A DNA stretch of 42,567 nt, from positions 1 through 42,567 of the forward strand of contig CAJQSP010000021.1 of the NCBI GenBank assembly GCA_905614375.1. The letters run 5' to 3'. The translations under genes and the position numbers were made by a program. Under the pieces are notes generated by a model. That model saw nothing but the letters and a program-made list of their open reading frames with translations, searched no databases and was not told the DNA's origin. Below, in pieces: positions 16,981 to 28,390 of this stretch. Each line of letters opens with the position of its first letter. Position 1 is the first letter of the stretch. Origin of the DNA: an uncultured Dehalococcoidales bacterium (GTDB lineage Bacteria; Chloroflexota; Dehalococcoidia; UBA1151; UBA1328).

Positions 16981-17472
16981 CTACTTGTTTCGTTTGGTTT
17001 CGAGCCTCTCAACCAGAGGCACCCAAACGTTTTTAGGAACGAGGTCCGACACATCGGCGCCGAGTGCCGCTACTTCCTTCACTCTCGATGAACTCAGGAT
17101 CTGATATTGCAGTGCGCTGAATAGACAAACGGTTTCGACGTCTTCAGCCATCCTGCGGTTCATTAGTGCCATTTCACTTTCGTACTCAAAATCACTCGTG
17201 ATCCGTAAACCACGAATGATTACCGTTGCTTCGATTTCGCGGGCAGCGTTGACTGTTAGGCCTGAGTACGCCTTTACCGATACGTTTGGCAGGTGTGCCA
17301 CTGCTTCGGAGAACATTTTTATCCGCTCATCGACATTGAACATGGTTCGTTTCGATGAGACGTCGACAACACCAACCGTCAAATGTTCGACGGTCTGTGA
17401 TGCCCGTTCGACAATATCCACGTGCCCATTGGTAACGGGGTCAAACGTGCCGGGATAGATCGCTCGTGCCAT
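16981..17472 (-). CDS. coaD: Phosphopantetheine adenylyltransferase
   Basis: Transfers AMP to 4'-phosphopantetheine in coenzyme A synthesis. The 163 residues are typical. Seen: N-terminal AIYPGTFDPVTNGHVDI with the TxGH nucleotidyltransferase motif, VIIRGLRITSDFEYE, and the C-terminal ISSSRVKEVA signature. The ATG abuts the rsmD stop exactly (TAGATG), so the pair is translationally coupled, a widely conserved order. A coiled-coil gene follows. Confidence 0.96.
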   Translation of the reverse strand: MARAIYPGTFDPVTNGHVDIVERASQTVEHLTVGVVDVSSKRTMFNVDERIKMFSEAVAHLPNVSVKAYSGLTVNAAREIEATVIIRGLRITSDFEYESEMALMNRRMAEDVETVCLFSALQYQILSSSRVKEVAALGADVSDLVPKNVWVPLVERLETKRNK

Positions 17473-18066
17473 CTATTCGCCCTCCGGCTTCGTTATTTGG
17501 GTTGGAGTGGTTTGAGATTTGTATACTGAAATTGCCGTGTCGCCGTAGAGTCTGTGGGTAGACAACGAGAGTCCGGGAAGTGAATCGGGGAGATCAGTCA
17601 TCTTCGAGTGTTCGAGAAATGCGATGGCGTTGGGTGCAATTAGATGGGCGTTGTGGACAAGCCCGAATAGAGACTCGAACTCGACGAGATCATAGGGGGG
17701 GTCGGCAAAAATCAGGTCAAACTCACCCTTCAGTCTTCCGACTGCGTTGAGTGCGCTACCTTTTTGTACTGAACCTTGCATTGCCAATTTGTACTTTTCG
17801 AGAGCCTTTTTTATATCTGCGCACCGACGACCGTTTTGCTCGATGAACGTTGCGTTTGTTGCGCCACGCTGTAGAGCTTCGATCCCGAGTGCTCCCGTTC
17901 CTGCGTAAATATCAAGTACCCGCAAACCGTGAGGTCCGGCAGGTCCGAGCATCGAAAAAATAGCGGATCTAACCTTCGAAGTTGTCGGCCTGAGGCTGGA
18001 ACCAGTATTTCGACGGAACTGTGAAGATCCTCTTCGGTTGTTGCTCATCGCACTTTCGATCCGCAC
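17473..18066 (-). CDS. rsmD: 16S rRNA (guanine-N2)-methyltransferase RsmD
   Basis: Methylates 16S rRNA at the G966-equivalent position. Seen: SLRPTTSKVRSAIFSML, SAM motif VLDIYAGTGALGIEALQRGA, and the catalytic FADPPYDL. 197 residues from GTG at 18066, which keeps the family's MRI start. An internal ATG at 18048 would give a 191-residue version; the choice is uncertain. Directly coupled to coaD. Confidence 0.93.
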   Translation of the reverse strand: MRIESAMSNNRRGSSQFRRNTGSSLRPTTSKVRSAIFSMLGPAGPHGLRVLDIYAGTGALGIEALQRGATNATFIEQNGRRCADIKKALEKYKLAMQGSVQKGSALNAVGRLKGEFDLIFADPPYDLVEFESLFGLVHNAHLIAPNAIAFLEHSKMTDLPDSLPGLSLSTHRLYGDTAISVYKSQTTPTQITKPEGE

Positions 18067-18396
18067 CTTAGACCCTTGAATTTCTCTGGGTATCCGTAAA
18101 GCTATTACGCGAAATGGGACAAAATCGATTATTCATGGAGCCGTCATTGTTAACCATCGTGAGTTGTTACAGGTTTTGGCGGTTTTACACGGATGCGGTG
18201 TCATAGGCTGTCTAATCGATGGCCATTCCGTTACGTGCGAATCACAGGCGGTTCGATAGCTGGCTTAGAATGAATTGCTGCATAGTTGGCATGCGGATAG
18301 TCGCTTGGCCAAGCAGCATTAGGTGAGAGAAGTGCCGTATCGTAAAAACATGCGGAACAATACGAGTGTCAGCAGGCAATTTCTGCACCGGAACAT
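18067..18396. other. Divergent gap between rsmD and lysS
   Basis: About 330 bases expected to hold promoters for both directions. I see no clear -35/-10 pair, no T-box core sequence and no RNA gene. A small GCAG/CTGC hairpin lies just before the lysS start (about 18372-18386). Confidence 0.3.
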
Positions 18397-19977
18397 ATGA
18401 CCAACCAAGATCAACAAGAACAGCCAGAATCGTTGCCAGATTCTTTGAACGAAGCCGATGTGGCTGCAGGCGAACGAAAACTCATTGAAGATCGTCTAGC
18501 CAAAACAGCTCAGATCCGGGCGAAGGGTATCGATCCTTACCCTGCACGTTTTGATCGAACTCACACGTCTGAAGAAGCAGCTAAACTGTTCGAATGCGCC
18601 GAAGTAATGGCGAGCAATGGTGTCGGTGATGATTCCGGGCACCCACGAACCGAAACCATCCGAATCGCCGGCCGAGTTATGGCTCGTCGCGGTATGGGTA
18701 AGGCTGCATTCATCGACCTGAAGGACGGCTACGGTTCGATTCAGGCGTTCGCCCGCCAGAACACGATGGGCGATGACGAGTATGAAATGTTGGGTTTACT
18801 AGATATTGGAGACATCATCGGCGTCGAGGGTTCAGTAATACGGACTCGCCGCGGCGAAATTAGCGTTGAGGCTGCCAAAGTCACCGTTCTCACCAAGGCG
18901 ATTCGTCCGTTGCCCGACAAGTGGCATGGTCTACAGGATCAAGAAATTCGATTCCGCCAGCGCTATCTTGATCTGATTTCTAACGACAAGGCGATGAAGA
19001 ACGCTCTGTTGCGTTCAAATGTCGTTAAGTCTGTGCGAGCTTTCATGCACGGTGCCGGATTTATCGAAGTCGAAACTCCGATTCTGGTACCCGTCGCTGG
19101 TGGTGCTCAGGCGACTCCTTTTGAGACTCATCACAACCAGCTTGACCGTGATTTGTATCTGCGAATTGCAACCGAACTTTATCTAAAAAAATTGATCGTC
19201 GGTGGTATCGAACGAGTATTCGAAATCGGTCGGTTGTTCCGAAATGAAGGACTCGATCACGATCACAATCCAGAGTTCACGACCATCGAGAGTTATCAGG
19301 CGTACGCCGATTACAATGATGTAATGGAGATGGTCGAGAACTTGGTTTCGACTATCGCCAAAGAAACGACCGGCTCGATGGTTTTGCCGGAAGTTGAGGG
19401 TATGAGACCCGAGATCGATCTAACGCCTCCGTGGCCTCGACTCGACCTACGTAAAGAGATCAAAAAGCGAACTGGTATAGATTTCGTTGTGACCCGTGAC
19501 ACTGAGTCGCTTTCGGCGGCGATGCGGGAGCGTGGTATTCACGTCGAAGCTGGATCAGCTTGGGGGCGTTTGCTCGACAAGGTTATTTCGTCGGAAGTTG
19601 AACCTCATCTTGTGCAGCCTAATTTCTTGGTCGACTACCCGGTCGAAATGTCTCCGCTCGCAAAGCGTAAGCCAGACTTAGACGAAATCGTCGAGAGGTT
19701 TGAAGGTTTCGTTATGGGAACCGAACTTTGCAACGCATTTACCGAATTGAACGATCCGGTCGACCAGCGTGATCGATTCGAGCAGCAGGAGAAGATGCGT
19801 TTGGAGTTCGGCGACGATGAAGCTGATCGTTTGGATGAAGACTTCCTCGTTGCTATCGAACACGGTATGCCGCCAACGGGCGGGCTTGGACTGGGAATCG
19901 ACCGGCTCACAATGCTGATCGCCGGAGAAGAGTCGATCCGAGAAATTTTGCTATTCCCTGCCATGCGTAACACGTGA
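18397..19977 (+). CDS. lysS: Lysyl-tRNA synthetase, class II
   Basis: Charges tRNA-Lys. 526 residues. An N-terminal OB-fold anticodon-binding domain spans about 75-200 (IRIAGRVMARRGMGKAAFIDL, GSIQAFAR). A class II catalytic domain follows, with motif 1 around FMHGAGFIEVETPIL, motif 2 FEIGRLFRNEGLDHDHNPEF and motif 3 GGLGLGIDRLTMLI. The N-terminal 45 residues are acidic and extended. ATG at 18397 has only a weak GGA upstream. serS follows 48 bases later on the same strand, so lysS-serS are probably cotranscribed. Confidence 0.97.
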   Translation: MTNQDQQEQPESLPDSLNEADVAAGERKLIEDRLAKTAQIRAKGIDPYPARFDRTHTSEEAAKLFECAEVMASNGVGDDSGHPRTETIRIAGRVMARRGMGKAAFIDLKDGYGSIQAFARQNTMGDDEYEMLGLLDIGDIIGVEGSVIRTRRGEISVEAAKVTVLTKAIRPLPDKWHGLQDQEIRFRQRYLDLISNDKAMKNALLRSNVVKSVRAFMHGAGFIEVETPILVPVAGGAQATPFETHHNQLDRDLYLRIATELYLKKLIVGGIERVFEIGRLFRNEGLDHDHNPEFTTIESYQAYADYNDVMEMVENLVSTIAKETTGSMVLPEVEGMRPEIDLTPPWPRLDLRKEIKKRTGIDFVVTRDTESLSAAMRERGIHVEAGSAWGRLLDKVISSEVEPHLVQPNFLVDYPVEMSPLAKRKPDLDEIVERFEGFVMGTELCNAFTELNDPVDQRDRFEQQEKMRLEFGDDEADRLDEDFLVAIEHGMPPTGGLGLGIDRLTMLIAGEESIREILLFPAMRNT

Positions 19978-20025
19978 TCTAATCGAACTAGTATTTCGTC
20001 GCCTGCCAAATTATTAGAGTAAAAA

Positions 20026-21288
20026 ATGCTTTCACTGGAACAGATAGTCCGAGATCCTGAAAAATTCCGAGCCGCATTGGTTCGACGCGGAGAAGACCCG
20101 CCTATCGACAGGATTGTCGAACTCGACTCTCGACGAAAAGAGTTGATTCAGGAAGCCGGCGTCGATCGTGCGAATCGGAACAAGGTGAGCAAGGCTATTG
20201 GTGACGAGAAGCGGAAGCCAACGCCAGAAGAGATCGTAGAAATGCGTGCGGCTGGTGAGCGGATCAAATATGTAGAGGCGGATTTGGCGGGTGTTACCGA
20301 AGAGTTGAACGCCGTTCTTCTACCGATTCCAAACACGCCACTCGATGATGTTCCAGACGGACTTGATGAAGAATCGAACATCGTAATCCGTACTTCAGAG
20401 GGCCCTGCCGAGTTGCACGGCAACGCACACTGGGACATTGCTACCAAGCTAGATATTCTCGATCTCGAAGCCGGTGCGAGCATTGCAGGCGCACGCTTTT
20501 ACGTGCTGAAGGGAAAGGGCGCCAAGCTCCAACGGGCATTGGCGTCTTGGATGCTTGATATTCAGACTGAAGTCCACGGCTACACCGAAATCGACCCGCC
20601 GCTATTGGTTCGTGGCGAGACGATGACCGGTTCAGGAAACCTGCCCAAGTTCAAAGACAATCTCTATCGCGACGATGAGTCGGATTTGTGGCTCGTGCCT
20701 ACAGCCGAAGTCGCACTGAACGGATTACATCAAGGAAAAATTATCGACCCTGATCGACTCCCGCTGAAGTACGTAGCTCAGACTCCTAGCTTCCGTAAAG
20801 AGCATACGTCGGCAGGAAGAGACGTCCGCGGAATCAAGCGGGTTCATCAGTTCGAAAAAGTCGAGATGTTCCGATATGTCGAACCAGACACTTCTGACGA
20901 AATGTTGGAAGAGATGGTCTGTGAGGCTGAATCTCTGTGCGCTCGACTTGGTTTGACCCACCGAGTGCTACAGCTTTGTGCTGGTGATATCGGCTTTCAG
21001 TCGGCTAAAACCTACGACATCGAAGTGTGGTCGCCGGGTTGTGCCGAGTGGCTTGAAGTCAGCTCGATTTCTACTTGCACCGATTTCCAGACCCGGCGAA
21101 ACGGAACTCGATATCGTCCAGAAGTGGGGGCTTCGACGAAGTTGCCGCACACTCTGAACGGTTCAGGATTGGCACTGCCTCGCATTTGGATTGCAGTTAT
21201 AGAGAATGGTCTACAGGCAGACGGCTCGATCGTTATTCCTGATGTGCTGGTTCCGTACACCGGCTGGGATCGTATCGAAGTGAACTAG
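20026..21288 (+). CDS. serS: Seryl-tRNA synthetase
   Basis: Charges tRNA-Ser. 420 residues. The first ~110 residues form the long coiled-coil arm that contacts the variable arm of tRNA-Ser (VELDSRRKELIQEAGVDRAN onward). The catalytic core holds FRKEHTSAGRDVRGIKRVHQ (motif 2) and HTLNGSGLALPRIWIAVIEN (motif 3). The preceding LVPTAEVAL segment is conserved. The ATG at 20026 is supported by family alignment; there is no strong Shine-Dalgarno. It pairs with the tRNA-Ser gene in this window only in function. Confidence 0.97.
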   Translation: MLSLEQIVRDPEKFRAALVRRGEDPPIDRIVELDSRRKELIQEAGVDRANRNKVSKAIGDEKRKPTPEEIVEMRAAGERIKYVEADLAGVTEELNAVLLPIPNTPLDDVPDGLDEESNIVIRTSEGPAELHGNAHWDIATKLDILDLEAGASIAGARFYVLKGKGAKLQRALASWMLDIQTEVHGYTEIDPPLLVRGETMTGSGNLPKFKDNLYRDDESDLWLVPTAEVALNGLHQGKIIDPDRLPLKYVAQTPSFRKEHTSAGRDVRGIKRVHQFEKVEMFRYVEPDTSDEMLEEMVCEAESLCARLGLTHRVLQLCAGDIGFQSAKTYDIEVWSPGCAEWLEVSSISTCTDFQTRRNGTRYRPEVGASTKLPHTLNGSGLALPRIWIAVIENGLQADGSIVIPDVLVPYTGWDRIEVN

Positions 21289-21339
21289 CTTGGTCATTTT
21301 CCCCACGAAATAATCTGTCTCACCTCGGAAGATTGATCT

Positions 21340-21420
21340 GTGAATTACCGTAAGCTCAAAAGCACTGGACTAGAAATATCAGAAGTTATTTTCGGCGACT
21401 GGACTGAGGTCGCCATATAG
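21340..21420 (+). pseudogene. Remnant of an aldo/keto reductase N-terminus
   Basis: GTG at 21340 opens a 26-codon frame ending at TAG 21418-21420. It reads MNYRKLKSTGLEISEVIFGD then a few codons. This is very like the start of aldo/keto reductases (MxYRxLGxTGLxVSExxFGxW). Nothing of the remaining ~300 residues is visible; the sequence runs straight into the 3' end of the convergent protease gene. A truncated gene relic is the simplest reading. Confidence 0.6.
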
Positions 21421-21443
21421 CGAATGAAGCCGTTCGAGTGTGT

Positions 21444-23558
21444 TTATGGACGAATGTCGAGCGTGTAGTTCGTTGGCAGCGTCGAATGGCGATTAGTTGC
21501 GCTAATGATGATCACTACGAGATCATCGTCGCCGACGTTCTCGACTGTCAGGTTTCCCGTACCCATTGAATTGACAGGAACCTGATAAACGACCGGATCG
21601 CCAATGTCTTTTTCGTGGATCACCTGAACGAGATACTGCGTTGGGATTGTCTCTTCGACTCTGACGAATCCGTTTGCGGTCCAATCGGCAAATGTCGATG
21701 TATCGTCAATCCATCCGAGTTCAGGAATTTCGAAATCATCGAAGCAAGCGCCTTGTGCGAATACGGCGTCGTCGGTGATGTATTCAAACCTGAGAAATAC
21801 CTGTTCACCGGCGTAATAAGAAAGATCTACCGAATCCTTAACCCATCCGAGACTTGTGCCCGTTAATCCGGGGCCATAGCTGTTGCCGTTTGGATCGAAA
21901 TTGATAGCTCGCTCGGTGTCGAGAATGTCCCATGTGCTGCCGTCGTCGTTCGATACCATCACATAGGCATAGTCCCAAAACTTTTCGATGTTGTAGTTGA
22001 CCCAGAACGTTAATGAGGCTGAATTGACGGACCGAAGATCGACTTTTCGAGTCAATGTTGAATCGATCGAATCACCGTGATTCGACCACCAGCACGTGTC
22101 ACCAGAGTGCGGAGCCGTGGTTAGTAAAGATGTCGTAGCTTCACCCTGAAATTTGACAGACATCCTACTTGAACCACTCGAAGTCACAACGTACTTAGAG
22201 CCGTAAGATTTGACTGATCCTGAGAGCGAGTCGGGTGCGCGCTTGTAGACATTTCTCACCGGCGGAACGAAATTATCCTCATACGCGTAGGGTCCCGTGT
22301 TTGCACTGAGATAGTTGGCAACGAGCCAATCGGCGTACACGTCGTCGGCTGTTACATCGAACCCACGTTCGGTGAGAGTGAGGTCCACAGACTCCATACC
22401 GTCAGCCTGATGCTGGGCAAACGCGGTCAGTAACTCATTGCCACCATAGTGAACGGAAAGGAACCCAAAAAATAGTTTTGCAGCTCCGTAGTTTGCCGCT
22501 GAAACAGAAATGTCTTGTGCCCACGCAGTGAGAGAAGTTGCGGGTTCTCGAACGAATGCTGCTGCTGACGATCTGGTAAACCCGGCGATCTCAGCAGCAA
22601 CTTCCGATAGGCCTTCGTTGACCCACGAGTCTTCACTATTGTCGGTTGCAAAGTGAGTAGCATGCTGTAATTCGTGAGCGATAACACTTAGGTATTCGTT
22701 ACCCGACAGATCGACGCTGTCAGCCGACATATAGAGGGCTTCACGCTGGTTCGATTGAGTTCGGATCTCTTTCGGGTATGAGTCGGCAGCTGAGAAATAT
22801 CCGGCAATTCCTGATCGTAAGACTGCTGTATAAACAACCATTCGGTCATCGCCATCGATGCCCGGTGTCAGTGGCGCTCCAAAAACTTCAGTAACGGCCG
22901 GCCAAACATCGGATTCAAAATTGCTGGCGACCTCAGCAATGTCGATTGGGTCTGGCTCATAACCGGTTTCGAATACCCAGTAAACGTGCTCTGATACATG
23001 AGAAACTGTGCCGCTTACTAACACGCTACCGACGTCCCGCGACACCCAGAAATTTACGTCGTCGCCAACAATGAGAGGTTCCGATGCCACTACCGTTTTC
23101 GGCTCGGTGTAGCCGGGGACGAGTCGCTTACCTAGTTCTTGTAGATCGCGGTCAGGAGGGGCAGGAATGATCGGTTCGGGCTGGGCGGGTATGTATATAG
23201 GAATGGCGGTTGGGATTCTGGTTGGGAACGGCGTTCGGGTAGGATTTATCTGTTCCGTTAGAGCCACCGGTTTTGCGGTACGTAAAGCTTGGGGAGTCAG
23301 AGCGCTGGAGCTAGGCATACTGGTCGGATTTGGTTCAGGTGTGCGTGATAGGATCGGTGTCGCTGTTGAAATTTTCGCTTTGGGTACCGGCGTAGCGGTA
23401 GCGGGTTGGGAATTGGGTGTTACGCCCGCGGCTGGTTCGCCATCGACGACGGGAGTGGTACAACCAATTACGACAGCGAGCAAAGCAAGCATGCCGACTA
23501 TGTGTAGAGATTTTGGCAAGCTGATCCGCACAAGGCGAAATTCTGAAATTTTATGCAT
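21444..23558 (-). CDS. Secreted zinc metalloprotease lipoprotein, immune-inhibitor-A-like
   Basis: 704 residues from ATG at 23558 (a GTG one codon upstream is possible). A hydrophobic N-terminus ends in lipobox VIGC, lipid-modified Cys33, followed by a Pro/Thr/Ser-rich linker to about residue 135. The peptidase core has HELQH (295-299) and NEGLSE, Glu315 the likely third zinc ligand, the M6/gluzincin-type pattern. The C-terminal half carries an immune-inhibitor-A/MAM-like beta-sandwich (about 475-640: GDTCWWSN, FWDYAYVMVSNDDGSTWDIL, RFEYITDD, ACFDDFEI). Probably anchored outside the membrane and degrading proteins. Its ATG overlaps the pth stop by one base (TGATG), an odd partner for translational coupling. 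Confidence 0.88.
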   Translation of the reverse strand: MHKISEFRLVRISLPKSLHIVGMLALLAVVIGCTTPVVDGEPAAGVTPNSQPATATPVPKAKISTATPILSRTPEPNPTSMPSSSALTPQALRTAKPVALTEQINPTRTPFPTRIPTAIPIYIPAQPEPIIPAPPDRDLQELGKRLVPGYTEPKTVVASEPLIVGDDVNFWVSRDVGSVLVSGTVSHVSEHVYWVFETGYEPDPIDIAEVASNFESDVWPAVTEVFGAPLTPGIDGDDRMVVYTAVLRSGIAGYFSAADSYPKEIRTQSNQREALYMSADSVDLSGNEYLSVIAHELQHATHFATDNSEDSWVNEGLSEVAAEIAGFTRSSAAAFVREPATSLTAWAQDISVSAANYGAAKLFFGFLSVHYGGNELLTAFAQHQADGMESVDLTLTERGFDVTADDVYADWLVANYLSANTGPYAYEDNFVPPVRNVYKRAPDSLSGSVKSYGSKYVVTSSGSSRMSVKFQGEATTSLLTTAPHSGDTCWWSNHGDSIDSTLTRKVDLRSVNSASLTFWVNYNIEKFWDYAYVMVSNDDGSTWDILDTERAINFDPNGNSYGPGLTGTSLGWVKDSVDLSYYAGEQVFLRFEYITDDAVFAQGACFDDFEIPELGWIDDTSTFADWTANGFVRVEETIPTQYLVQVIHEKDIGDPVVYQVPVNSMGTGNLTVENVGDDDLVVIIISATNRHSTLPTNYTLDIRP

Positions 23559-24214
23559 CACTTTGATGCTGGTTTGTCGCCATTATTCGTCAAGTTAAAC
23601 TTGTTCATTGCATTGTCGAAATCACCGCTGGCGATCATCGTAATCGCATCAGCAGCTCGTTCGGACGCGGATTTGACCATGGCTCGTGTATCAGGGTCGA
23701 AAGTGCCTAAAACATGATCAACCTGCACCGCCGACGATTCTGGGTTCCCAACGCCAATACGGACTCGCGGAAACTCGTTCGTACCGAGTGATGTGATGAT
23801 CGATTTCAGGCCATTGTGGCCGCCCGGGCCACCCTGCTTTCGTATACGCACAGAACCCGGTTTTAGGGTTATGTCATCCGTGACAATCAGGATTTTGTCA
23901 GGAGTGGTTCCGAACCGGTTCGTCAGGTAGCTTAGAACAGTTCCCGAGCGGTTCATGAACGTTCTTGGATAGGCGAGAACGACTGCTGACCCACCGAGTT
24001 CGGTTTCGGCGAACCGTAATTCCTTGCGCTTTCGATTCAGTTCGGCGTTTGTGCGTTTGACGAGTTCATCGAGACACCACCATCCGACGTTGTGACGGGT
24101 GTTTTTATATTCAGCGCCTGGATTGCCTAAGCCGACAACCAGCCACGGCGAACCTTCTGATCCACCGCCGTTTCCACTAGGAAAGAACTTGTCTAAGAGT
24201 GATGATACGTCCAA
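23558..24214 (-). CDS. pth: Peptidyl-tRNA hydrolase
   Basis: Recycles peptidyl-tRNAs released from ribosomes. 218 residues. Seen: LVVGLGNPGAEYKNTRHNVGWW with Asn31 and catalytic His41, VTDDITLKPG with the conserved Asp, and GGPGGHNGLKSI. The N-terminus carries about 24 extra residues (Gly/Ser-rich) before the usual start. TTG at 24214 is used because no later start precedes the conserved block. It overlaps the upstream unknown gene by 22 bases and the downstream protease by one, so three genes appear coupled. Confidence 0.94.
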   Translation of the reverse strand: MDVSSLLDKFFPSGNGGGSEGSPWLVVGLGNPGAEYKNTRHNVGWWCLDELVKRTNAELNRKRKELRFAETELGGSAVVLAYPRTFMNRSGTVLSYLTNRFGTTPDKILIVTDDITLKPGSVRIRKQGGPGGHNGLKSIITSLGTNEFPRVRIGVGNPESSAVQVDHVLGTFDPDTRAMVKSASERAADAITMIASGDFDNAMNKFNLTNNGDKPASK

Positions 24215-24552
24215 TCGTCGATATTCCCGCTTGATCCACTTGGTTTGACAAACAATTCGTTTAGAAATGATATGACCTTATCGTCGAGAACGTTTGCTAG
24301 GTTAGACAAATCTCCAGTGGAATTGAGCCGAAATAGACTAACTAGTTTGTCAGTTTCGGGTGAATCCATCACCAAATTTGCGACAACCAATGCGACCCGC
24401 TCACGATATAAGTTGAAAAGTCTGACTATCTCGGAAATCATATTGCCAACATCGTTATTGGGCGGAGCCTGAACTATCACGCAAATTCGTTTGTTGATGA
24501 TCTCCGATTGCTGGGCAACGTAACTCGACTGCAGTAGTAATAGGCGATACAT
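24193..24552 (-). CDS. Hypothetical 119-residue protein upstream of pth
   Basis: Not recognised. The protein is mixed hydrophobic and charged, with helical-looking segments (MYRLLLLQSSYVAQQSEIIN; ICVIVQAPP; ALVVANLVM) and an odd C-terminus SGNIDDWTYHHS. There is no signal peptide. In-frame codons between an upstream TAA and the ATG still look protein-like (RPDYGKDLQSDA), so the 5' end may have been truncated. Its 3' end overlaps the pth start by 22 bases. Function unknown; existence of the protein is likely but not certain. Confidence 0.5.
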   Translation of the reverse strand: MYRLLLLQSSYVAQQSEIINKRICVIVQAPPNNDVGNMISEIVRLFNLYRERVALVVANLVMDSPETDKLVSLFRLNSTGDLSNLANVLDDKVISFLNELFVKPSGSSGNIDDWTYHHS

Positions 24553-24652
24553 GGCGTCACTTTGTAGGTCTTTGCCGTAATCGGGTCGCCAGTCTTAGGC
24601 AACAATTACCTCCCCCGGGTTTCGCCAATGAGGTCGTCAGCGAAAGAAAATG

Positions 24653-24669
24653 GCAGGGGGTTGACCTGC
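24653..24669 (-). terminator. Possible weak terminator after ligA
   Basis: On the minus strand GCAGG-TCAACCC-CCTGC is followed by CATTTTCTTT, 80 bases past the ligA stop. Stem of 5 bp and a broken T tract, so weak evidence. Confidence 0.3.
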
Positions 24670-24748
24670 GTAAATGAGTAAGCGAACGTAACTACGATTT
24701 AATTCTCCAGCAAACTATGTTGAATGCTGGGAATAACGATAAGTGGGG

Positions 24749-26980
<2,232 letters not shown>

Positions 26981-27094
26981 CTATTTACGGCATTACTCGG
27001 GCAGAGCATGCTGATCGGATAGTGCCAAGGTCTATACTTTCTCGTCTAAACACATCGATAATCACGGATTCGCAGTCTCATTTCATAATCAGCT

Positions 27095-28390
27095 ATGGCA
27101 GAAATTCAACCTTTCAGGGCAGTTCGCTACAACCCACAAGTCGCAGGTGACGTGAGTCTTAACGTATGTCCGCCATTTGACGTGATAACTCCGCAGCTCC
27201 AAAAGGAGCTGTACACTCGCTCGCCATACAACATTGTGCGACTCGAACTGGCGCGCCGTGGGCTTGCGGAAGATCCGTACGAAAAGGCGGCCGAAACTGC
27301 TCAGGCATGGACTGACTCTGGTGTGTTGAAGCACGAAGAGGCTCCTTCTATTTATGTGACCGAAGAGGAGTTCAAGTACCAGGGCCAAACGTTACGTCGC
27401 CGAGGTTTCGTAGCTGCCGTTCGATTAGAAGACTACGATCAGAAAGTCGTGCTTCCGCATGAAGGGACTCGCTCTGAGTGGGTTGCCGACCGGATGAACG
27501 TGATGGCGGCCGCTCAGTCGAATTACAGCCCGTTACTGTCGATTTTCAGAGACGACCTTCGTTCCAGTGTCGGAAATATTATTCGTGCTATTGCTGGTGG
27601 AGAACCTACTGCAGTTTTCACGCCACCCGATATGCCGCAGTTGAGGCTGTGGAGAGTTTCTGATATGGGTACTATAGGAGTGATTCAGGCTGCTCTTAAA
27701 GATGCTGAGATATTTATTGCTGACGGTCATCACCGTTATGAGGCGGCGCTGCGATATCGCGGCAGTGTTCGTGCTGAACGAGAGGTTGAGCATGATGAAT
27801 CGATCAACTTCAGAATTATGCTGATGGTTTCTTTCGATGAGCCGGGACTCATTACCCGTGGCTACCATCGCCTTGTTGAATCGGCTACCGACGACGAGTT
27901 AGCAGGGATCATTGGTTCAGTCGAAAAGACATGTGATCTTGAAGATTGGTCTCCTAGCGAGGGTCTTTCGACTGCTGAGCAGATCGAAGAGTTTTCGGTT
28001 GCGCTTGGTGAACGTGAAAATAGGGAAGTTACTTTCGGATTGTTCTCGAAGGAGCCGGGCAAGTTTCATATTGCTCGGATGAAATCGCCACCTCCTGCTG
28101 AGAATGCCCTTGAGAACTCCGAATACTCGCACTTGCATTCACACATCATTAGACCTGTAATAGCCGAGGAACGTGAAGAGAGCGTAATCAGTCCGCATCA
28201 CGACGCTGGACTCATCGCCCGCCAGATCGAAAGTGGAACTGCAAAAATGGCGTTCATCATGCGACCTGTGCCGCTTAATGAGTTCGTTTCGATCGTTACA
28301 CGAGGGTGGCGTTTGCCTGCTAAGGCTACGAACTTCTACCCGAAGCCACCTGCCGGTGCTGTGATCCAAGAGTTTGGCGCTCAGCTCTAA
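27095..28390 (+). CDS. DUF1015 family protein
   Basis: 431 residues, matching the uncharacterised DUF1015 family. Seen: N-terminal IQPFRAVRYNP, CPPFDVITPQ, SPYNIVRLEL, and the signature FIADGHHRYEAALRYR in the middle, with conserved DGHHR. No signal peptide, so cytosolic. The biochemical role of the family is not established to my knowledge; the His/Asp-rich signature suggests catalysis or metal/nucleotide binding. The 3' end overlaps the convergent redoxin gene by 4 bases. Confidence 0.9.
   Translation: MAEIQPFRAVRYNPQVAGDVSLNVCPPFDVITPQLQKELYTRSPYNIVRLELARRGLAEDPYEKAAETAQAWTDSGVLKHEEAPSIYVTEEEFKYQGQTLRRRGFVAAVRLEDYDQKVVLPHEGTRSEWVADRMNVMAAAQSNYSPLLSIFRDDLRSSVGNIIRAIAGGEPTAVFTPPDMPQLRLWRVSDMGTIGVIQAALKDAEIFIADGHHRYEAALRYRGSVRAEREVEHDESINFRIMLMVSFDEPGLITRGYHRLVESATDDELAGIIGSVEKTCDLEDWSPSEGLSTAEQIEEFSVALGERENREVTFGLFSKEPGKFHIARMKSPPPAENALENSEYSHLHSHIIRPVIAEEREESVISPHHDAGLIARQIESGTAKMAFIMRPVPLNEFVSIVTRGWRLPAKATNFYPKPPAGAVIQEFGAQL

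Noticed and set aside
18067..20025. T-box riboswitch before lysS or serS
   Set aside because: No conserved T-box core sequence or specifier hairpin with terminator was found in either leader.
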